Shown here: in pieces, positions 8,801 to 13,253 of the stretch
Position numbering within the stretch: position 1 is the first letter of the stretch
Layout of the letters: every line of letters starts with the position of its first letter
Source of the DNA: Eggerthellaceae bacterium UBA5906
GTDB taxonomy: Bacteria; Actinomycetota; Coriobacteriia; Coriobacteriales; Eggerthellaceae
Direction of reading: 5' to 3'
DNA: 13,253 nucleotides
Assembly (NCBI GenBank): GCA_002431805.1
Contig: DJEE01000030.1
Coordinates: 23,596 to 36,848, forward strand
Program-made: the position numbers and the translations under genes
The notes under the pieces: generated by a model
Database searches by the model: none
Told to the model about the DNA's origin: nothing
The model's input: only the letters and a program-made list of their open reading frames with translations

Positions 8801-11337
8801 GCTTTACGCTCGAAAAAGGTTCGAGCAAGGGCTTTACAGGCGTTGTTTTCAATTATGGTGAGTTGACCATTACAGGTGGAACGTTTATTCAGGCTGATAA
8901 GAATGCACGGTATGGACAGGCGCAGGTTATCCATACAGACAAGAGCGGATCTGTTGCTCCTGTAACAACTATTAGCGGCGGCAGTTTCAAGAATCTCTGC
9001 ACTAACAGGGTGGCGTGGACGGTTCGTGTGACAAACGCTGCTGCTGGTTCTACTGCGGTATCCGGCGGTACCTTCAACAAGAGCATTTCTGAAGGCTATT
9101 GCGCCGACGGCTTCATTCCCACCAAAAACGCCGATGGTACCTATGGTGTGAAGAAAGGCAGCTACGTCGCTCAGATTGGCAGCACGAAGTATGAAACGCT
9201 TGCCGATGCTATTGCGGCTGCGGCAAGTGGCAAGACCATCACGTTGCTAAGCGATATCGATCTTGACCAACAGATTGCAATTAGCGAAGCCATTACCATC
9301 GATGGTCAGGGAACCTATACCATCAAAGCCACCAAAAAGCTGGAAGGTACGAACGGTAAAGCGGGTATGTTCTATCGCACCACATCCGCGCAAGGAACGT
9401 TGACCTTCCTGGATGTTACGTTGGACGGTAATGGTGTTTCCAAGATCTTCCTCAACGAGGGCGGCGCAGGTGAGACGGTATTCGATGGCGTAACGGCAAC
9501 TAACGGCGGCGGTACTGCCTACGGCAGCGGTATTCATATCTCTGGCGGTGGGTCTCATGCCACTATTGTCAATTCCACATTGACGGGTAGCACGGGCACG
9601 CTCGAACTGAGCGAAGCTAATTACTATGCAGCAAACGATTTGTGGGTTGGCGGCAATGTGTATGTTACGGTGGAAAATTCTACGATCGGTTATGCATTCG
9701 TGAATTCCGCTCCTTCGGCTACGCCGACTAACGGTGTGGTCCATGGTCAGCTGACGATTACTGGTGAAAACACTAAGATTGCGTATCTATCCGGCGAGGA
9801 AAAATCCAGTGCAGTAGATAAGTTCGGCAACAACGGGTCTTTAGTTAAAATCGATAACGGCTCCATTGATACGGTTTTCGACAAGGGCTCTTATGCTATT
9901 TCGGGTGGCGTATTCAAGACGCAGCTGAAGAAGGAATGGTGCGCTGCTGGTTACGTTCCCTCCGACAACGGTGACGGCACGTATGGCGTTGCAGAAGGCA
10001 AATACACCGTTCAGGTGACGTCGCGCACGACCGAAAGCGCAAGCCCCGTTGCAAACGTAACGGGTGGCGGCAGCGATATTACGTATGCGCATGGAACAAC
10101 GGTTACGGCATCGGCTGTTAGCGGCTATGAGTTTGTGGGCTGGTATCTTAATTCGTATTCCGATAGCGCTACTCCGCTCAGCACAGAAATGACCTGCACC
10201 GTTAATCCCACGAGTGACTGCATCGTGATAGCGGTGTACAAGCCTGTTGAAGGTGGCGCGTTCTCGCTTAAGGTTGCCGCCTCTAAGTTCAAGATTAACG
10301 ACGGCGCGACGCAGCGTTCCTACCTGTTGGAAAAGGTTGGCGTTGGCGAACAGGTGACGGTGGAGTTCGCAGGCTCTGAGAACTTCCTGTACTGGGTCAA
10401 CGAGTCCGATAAGGTTGTCTCCACCGAAAAGGCTTATTCCTTCCTTATGGGCAGTGAGACTTCTTTGAAGGCTGTTTACGCCGAGAAGGAAACGGGTCAG
10501 GCGATGGTTGTATTCTCGTCGCATGTTAACCAGGTCGTCAGCTCGAAGAGCTATTCGAGCACGGAGGATATTCAATTCCCTGAGCCGCCTATCAGGATGG
10601 GTGCAACGTTCCTGCGCTGGTCCATGACCCAAGATCAGATTCGCGAGGCTATGTCGACCACCGAAACCGGCATCATCGTTGTGAAGCCGGTGTACGAGTC
10701 CGATGGCGATACTTATACCGTGACCGTCAACTATCCGGATGGCACTGCGACAGCGACTGACGCAACTGCGGTTGGCGAGATGACCGAGCTGACGGCGAAG
10801 GATATCGACGGCAAAACGTTCAAGTGTTGGAAGAACGGTGAGGACGTCTGGGGCTACACGCAGAGCCTGAAAGTTGCACCTCGTGGCGACTTGGCTTTGA
10901 CGGCCGAGTATGTCGATGCGGGCACGCAGGTTGATCGTACCCCCGTGATATCGCTCACTGAAATCAGCGCTAGCCAGCAAGGCCAGAAGTACGCGGTTTC
11001 CTTTACGGCGACGCGATCCGTGCCCGAAGGCTATACCGTAGTGGAGCAAGGCATCCTTGCGAGTACTGATAGCCGATATGGTGAAAGTGATGCCTTAGAT
11101 GCCATGAAGTTGGATTCCGATGGCGCTAGGCCGGCGGGAACGCAGATTCTTAAAGTGGCGAATACTGATTTGACTGGTGTGACGGTACTGAACGGCACAA
11201 CGAAGTACGCGGATAGGGTAATTTATGGCCGCGCTTACATGATTTTGCACGATGACGTCGCGAATAAGGTGAAGCACGTCTACAGTAATGCGATTTTGTT
11301 CGGAAGCTACAATAGTTTGACCAATGGAGGTAACTAA
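5804..11337 (+). CDS. Giant secreted beta-helix / InlB-repeat surface protein, frame interrupted at a poly-G tract
   Basis: As written, translation from ATG 5804 (GAAGGGAAGG just upstream) stops at 5975-5977 after 57 residues. The rest is open from about 5962 to 11337 in another frame. One extra G in the run at 5956-5963 joins them into an 1844-residue protein. Residues 1-31 are a signal peptide with likely cleavage AWA|DNS. A low-complexity Ala/Glu/Asn/Gly-rich segment follows. From about 86 to 1390 it is Thr/Asn/Gly-rich with many short V.ITGGTF- and L.I.GGTF-like rungs, typical of parallel right-handed beta-helices. Four copies of a YxTLxxAIxAAxDGxxIxLL opening motif divide it. Residues about 1400-1705 hold InlB/Flg_new-like repeats (GYEFVGWY, KTFKCWKNG, then AxYxxG). 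The C-terminal 135 residues form a separate beta-rich domain. No LPXTG motif or C-terminal membrane helix is present, so attachment is unclear. It is probably adhesin-like (inference). Codon use is more AT-rich than in the pur genes. Confidence 0.8.
5956..5963 (+). repeat. G8 homopolymer at the frame break of the surface-protein gene
   Basis: Eight consecutive G residues lie 50 codons into the gene, just after the signal peptide. With eight, the frame runs into TAG at 5975. With nine (or six) the frame continues for more than 1780 codons. Position and effect fit a slipped-strand contingency tract, but homopolymers are also where sequencing errors concentrate. Confidence 0.85.
6058..9290 (+). 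repeat. Four copies of a beta-helix module-opening motif
   Basis: Similar roughly 35-residue segments begin near 6058, 7696, 8371 and 9163. They read EYASLAEAITAASDGATITL, QYETLQEAVDAAVDGDTVIL, AYATLADAIAAATDGQAIKL and KYETLADAIAAAASGKTITL. Three are preceded by YVAxIG/YVAEVNG. Module ends share an xCAxGxxPxxNxDGTYGV linker before about 9163 and again before about 10003. This suggests growth of the gene by internal duplication followed by divergence. The copies are recognisable in protein but well diverged in DNA. Confidence 0.75.
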
Positions 11338-11339
11338 TT

Positions 11340-11447
11340 ATGGAAATGAAGCCCTACGAGACGCCTGAGGTGGAGGTTGTTTTGAGCGATAGCGAAGATG
11401 TTGTCAAAACGTCTCCGGTTGAAGGTGGCGACCTCTCTTTTGATTAA
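11340..11447 (+). CDS. Acidic 35-residue peptide coupled to the surface protein
   Basis: The ATG at 11340 lies two bases after the surface-protein stop, and GGAGG (11326-11330) sits nine bases before it, still inside the upstream gene. This is one of the best ribosome binding sites in the window and implies translational coupling. The product starts MEMKPYETPEVEVVLSDSED, continues with VVKTSP, and ends GGDLSFD. It is strongly acidic, has no Cys, and has no signal peptide or membrane helix. The pattern Y-x-x-P-E-x-E-V, then acidic-DV(V/I)-x-TS resembles short uncharacterised proteins seen beside surface or secreted genes in gut Firmicutes and Actinobacteria (recalled resemblance, not searched). 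Its function is unknown; a leader-like or partner peptide are both possible. Confidence 0.7.
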   Translation: MEMKPYETPEVEVVLSDSEDVVKTSPVEGGDLSFD

Positions 11448-11473
11448 CCCACCATAGTTTTTGTCGTTAGCCA

Positions 11474-11511
11474 AAACAGGGGCGCGGTCTGTATGGGCTG
11501 CGCCCCTGTTT
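11474..11511 (+). terminator. Intrinsic terminator between the surface-protein unit and the LRR protein
   Basis: A perfect 12-bp stem AAACAGGGGCGC (11474-11485) with GCGCCCCTGTTT (11500-11511) surrounds a 14-base loop. The U-run is within the 3' arm. It begins 26 bases after the small peptide's stop and ends 19 bases before the next ATG. The LRR gene's ribosome binding site follows immediately, so its transcript either reads through or starts elsewhere. Confidence 0.75.
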
Positions 11512-11530
11512 GCAAATACGAAGGACATGT

Positions 11531-12280
11531 ATGAAGAAATTCATTCCAGTACTGCTAGCGGTGTTTATGGCGTTCGCCATGTCTGCTACGGCGTTCGCGG
11601 CTACTGTTTACACCGAAGGGGCGCTGAACTACACCATCGAGGACGGGTCCATTTCGATTACGAACTACTTTGGCAAAGATACTTCGGTAACTGTGCCCGC
11701 CAACATTGCCGGTACCCCGGTGAACACCATCGCGAAGGGTGCGTTCGCGAATAACGACAACGTCAAAACGGTAAACCTTCCGGACACTGTAACCACTGTT
11801 GAAGAAGGTGCATTTGCTGCTGGCATTACGGTGAATTACAACAGCAACGTCAACGGTGGCAGCACTGCTGTTGGCGGCGGCGAGTCTGGCGGTAGCGGCG
11901 CTAGCGGAGCGGTTGTCGCATCGAACGGAGCTAGCGGGGCAAACGCTGCAGGTTCTGCCAGTGCCGGAAATGTTGATGGTGCCGCAGGCGGTTCTTCGAG
12001 CACCGGCATAGACGAGGGAACGGCCTATGTGGACGACGATGCACCCGTCAACGCCGATACTCAAGCAAGCGGCAGCGCATCGGGCCAAGATGCCGCATCG
12101 GCTCAGGCTGCAGCATCGGGCAAAACCGCGTCGCAACAAACCGCCGACCCGCAGCAGGGCTCGGGGCTTGTGTGGCTTTGGGTAGTGTTGGGCGTTGCGG
12201 TGGTGGCGGTATGCGTCGTTGTCGCTTTGCGTCTAAAGGCAAAGCGCCAGGGTGCGCATGCGCGTAGCGACAAGAGGTAA
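11531..12280 (+). CDS. Secreted BspA-like LRR protein with Ser/Gly/Ala stalk and C-terminal sorting-signal-like tail
   Basis: The product has 249 residues. The ATG at 11531 is chosen over upstream in-frame codons because AAGGA (11521-11525) precedes it and it opens a classic signal peptide, MKKFIPVLLAVFMAFAMSAT, cleaved near AFA|A at 21-24. Residues about 32-104 hold one or two LRR_5/BspA-type repeats (VTVPANIAGTPVNTIAKGAF and VKTVNLPDTVTTVEEGAF), far fewer than usual for the family. Residues 105-205 are a low-complexity Gly/Ser/Ala/Asp/Gln stalk. DPQQG (206-210) then precedes a 21-residue hydrophobic helix (about 213-233) and a basic tail, the order expected of a cell-wall sorting signal, but the motif departs from LPXTG and NPQTN. 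It could equally be a plain membrane anchor. BspA-like LRRs in other bacteria bind host proteins; that role here is inference. Confidence 0.8.
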   Translation: MKKFIPVLLAVFMAFAMSATAFAATVYTEGALNYTIEDGSISITNYFGKDTSVTVPANIAGTPVNTIAKGAFANNDNVKTVNLPDTVTTVEEGAFAAGITVNYNSNVNGGSTAVGGGESGGSGASGAVVASNGASGANAAGSASAGNVDGAAGGSSSTGIDEGTAYVDDDAPVNADTQASGSASGQDAASAQAAASGKTASQQTADPQQGSGLVWLWVVLGVAVVAVCVVVALRLKAKRQGAHARSDKR

Positions 12281-12310
12281 AGTTTTGCCAAGCTGGTCGG
12301 AGGTGCTTTT

Positions 12311-12376
12311 ATGATTGCCGACCTATATGAGCGAAAGAAAATAAGCGAATGGACGAAGGCCAGGAGAAATAGTTAG
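12311..12376 (+). CDS. Possible 21-residue basic peptide or leader ORF
   Basis: ATG 12311 is six bases after GGAGGT (12299-12304), a near-perfect Shine-Dalgarno. The 21-residue product is rich in Lys and Arg (for example YERKKISEWTKARR) and matches nothing I recognise. Its TAG (12374-12376) lies inside the left arm of the palindrome at 12373-12398. GGTCGG at 12295-12300, which overlaps the ribosome binding site, can pair with CCGACC at 12318-12323. It could be a true small protein, a leader peptide, or a chance ORF. Confidence 0.35.
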   Translation: MIADLYERKKISEWTKARRNS

Positions 12377-12398
12377 GGTCGGTTGCAACCGACCCTAA
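12373..12398. terminator. Perfect 26-bp palindrome, probable terminator
   Basis: TTAGGGTCGGTT followed by its mirror around a central GC gives an uninterrupted palindrome that would fold as an RNA hairpin of about 11 bp. The 3' flank (AAATTCGT) has only a short U content and the 5' flank is A-rich, so a terminator, possibly for both strands, is likely. A protein-binding site is the alternative. Confidence 0.6.
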
Positions 12399-12572
12399 AT
12401 TCGTATGTACTGGCTCCGCTCGCAGCCATTAACTTCACCGGGCTTCGCTGGTACGGCTTTATCCTAATATGCTGCACCCTTGCTGGTTATTTTTGCAAAG
12501 GAAATTCAGGGGGGGCGATTGTTTGGCTGCGATAGGCATGCTTGCGGGACGGTATAGTTGCCTGCGTTTTCG

Positions 12573-12625
12573 TAAACCTTGAAAAGGTGTATTTACTCGA
12601 GTATTATAAACCTTGAAAAGGTGTA
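12573..12625 (+). promoter_or_regulatory. Paired 19-bp repeats flanking a palindrome: probable operator of the ATPase gene
   Basis: TAAACCTTGAAAAGGTGTA occurs identically at 12573-12591 and 12607-12625. Each copy contains the small inverted repeat ACCTT-GAA-AAGGT. The 15-base gap between them holds the perfect palindrome TACTCGAGTA (12594-12603). The repeats overlap the predicted -35 element and the predicted transcription start, which suggests binding of a regulator, perhaps the gene's own product. Confidence 0.6.
12579..12607 (+). promoter_or_regulatory. Predicted promoter of the AAA ATPase gene
   Basis: TTGAAA (12579-12584) and TATTAT (12602-12607) are spaced by exactly 17 bases, a close match to the housekeeping consensus. 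The -35 lies in the first 19-bp repeat, and the expected start near 12614 falls in the second, leaving a leader of about 30 bases. Confidence 0.6.
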
Positions 12626-12644
12626 AAATATCAGGTTATCGGTG

Positions 12645-13253
12645 ATGCGTATGTTTAAGAGGAAAGTCTACGATAAGCTTCTTCGCTGGAAACAGGAAAG
12701 CAATGGTTCTAGTGCCATGCTTATTGAGGGCGCACGCCGCGTAGGTAAGTCGACCGTAGCGGAAGAGTTTGCAAAAAATGAGTATGCGTCTTACTTGCTT
12801 GTTGACTTCACTCGAGTAACCGACGAGTTTAAGCAAACTTTTCTGGACATGCGTATGGATTTGGACAGTTTTTTCCTGTATCTGCAGGCAACATTTGGCG
12901 CAACGCTTAAGCGCAGGAACGCCCTTGTCATTTTCGATGAGGTTCAGCAATTTCCGCAGGCGCGCGAGTTCATCAAGCACCTTGTGGCAGATGGGCGCTA
13001 CGATTATTTGGAAACCGGCTCGCTTATTTCGTTAAGGGAAAACGTCAAGGACATCCTGATTCCTTCAGAAGAGGAGTCTGTTCAAATGGCCCCCATGGAT
13101 TTCGAAGAGTTCCTTTGGGCTATGGGCGAGTCCTCGCTTGCTTCTGTGGTTAAACGTTCGTTCCTTGATCGCAAAGAGCTGCCGGACGCGCTTCATCGAA
13201 AAGCTATGAGGATGTGGAACGAATACGTTCTTGTTGGGGGTATGCCTCAGGCT
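12645..13253 (+). CDS. AAA-family ATPase of the AAA_14/DUF4143 type, 5' part only
   Basis: The frame is open from 12645 to the end of the window, giving 203 residues with no stop. ATG 12645 or the in-frame ATG 12651 could start it; only a weak TCAGG lies upstream. The N-terminus MFKRKVYDKLLRWK is followed by a Walker A loop GARRVGKST (about residues 31-39). After it come LLVDFTRV, the Walker B strand ALVIFDEVQQFP and the ETGS motif, then PMDFEEFLWAMG and MWNEYVLVGGMPQ. This order is characteristic of the ATPases annotated as AAA_14 plus DUF4143. They are common in gut bacteria and archaea, often in variable regions, and their cellular role is not established. The C-terminal DUF4143 domain would lie beyond the window. 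Codon use is AT-richer than in the pur genes, consistent with accessory or transferred DNA. Confidence 0.88.
   Translation, partial: MRMFKRKVYDKLLRWKQESNGSSAMLIEGARRVGKSTVAEEFAKNEYASYLLVDFTRVTDEFKQTFLDMRMDLDSFFLYLQATFGATLKRRNALVIFDEVQQFPQAREFIKHLVADGRYDYLETGSLISLRENVKDILIPSEEESVQMAPMDFEEFLWAMGESSLASVVKRSFLDRKELPDALHRKAMRMWNEYVLVGGMPQA

Noticed and set aside
9841..11049. A 402-codon minus-strand frame inside the surface-protein gene
   Set aside because: It is a shadow of the repeat-rich coding strand, with no ribosome binding site and no recognisable domains.
12509..12515. A G7 run upstream of the ATPase gene as a second phase-variable tract
   Set aside because: It lies outside any gene and more than 60 bases upstream of the predicted promoter, so a length change has no obvious effect.
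12407..12530. A short frame reading INFTGLRWYGFILICC, reminiscent of the N-terminus of prolipoprotein diacylglyceryl transferase
   Set aside because: It has no start codon with a ribosome binding site, ends after about 40 residues, and the likeness rests on a few residues. At most it is a tiny remnant.
1..13253. CRISPR array, tRNA or rRNA genes, or a complete insertion sequence
   Set aside because: No regularly spaced direct repeats, no tRNA-like cloverleaf with a TTCRA arm, and no transposase-like protein were found on either strand.

Overview
The window looks like part of a chromosome from a high-GC, gut-type actinobacterium of the Coriobacteriia, most likely Eggerthellaceae. This is inferred from three things: purine genes with GC-rich codon use, a class B-type sortase, and the wreck of a haem-cytochrome plus flavoprotein reductase pair of a kind that is abundant in that family. 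No rRNA or tRNA gene is present to fix the taxonomy.

Layout. Positions 1-205 hold the 3' end of a PPK2-type polyphosphate kinase. A 36-residue single-pass membrane protein (289-399) and an intrinsic terminator (461-483) follow. Next comes a membrane-anchored class B sortase (560-1600) whose stop overlaps the start of purF (1597-3102). A REPIN-like double palindrome (3117-3204) separates purF from purM (3360-4442). Together purF and purM supply the first and fifth steps of de novo purine synthesis. After the purM terminator (4485-4521) lies a decayed cytochrome/flavoprotein fusion remnant (about 4563-5184) and its surviving terminator (5215-5245). Positions 5246-5803 hold no gene, but include a promoter candidate and a potentially structured stretch.

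The second half is an accessory, surface-directed region with visibly more AT-rich codon use. It begins with a very large secreted beta-helix/InlB-repeat protein (5804-11337). Its reading frame is broken at a run of eight G residues; nine would restore an 1844-residue protein. That pattern fits a phase-variable surface protein, although a homopolymer sequencing error is the competing explanation. Directly coupled to its 3' end is an acidic 35-residue peptide gene (11340-11447). After a strong hairpin terminator comes a secreted, BspA-like single-LRR protein with a Ser/Gly/Ala stalk and a C-terminal sorting-signal-like tail (11531-12280). A 21-codon ORF ends inside a perfect 26-bp palindrome. 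The window closes with the 5' part of an AAA-family ATPase (AAA_14/DUF4143 type) whose predicted promoter is built into two identical 19-bp repeats.

How the parts may fit together (inference): the sortase is housekeeping-like and sits with purF. The large adhesin-like protein, the small peptide and the LRR protein look like a surface module that may switch on and off through the poly-G tract. The LRR protein's degenerate C-terminal motif makes it a possible substrate for a class B sortase such as the one encoded here.
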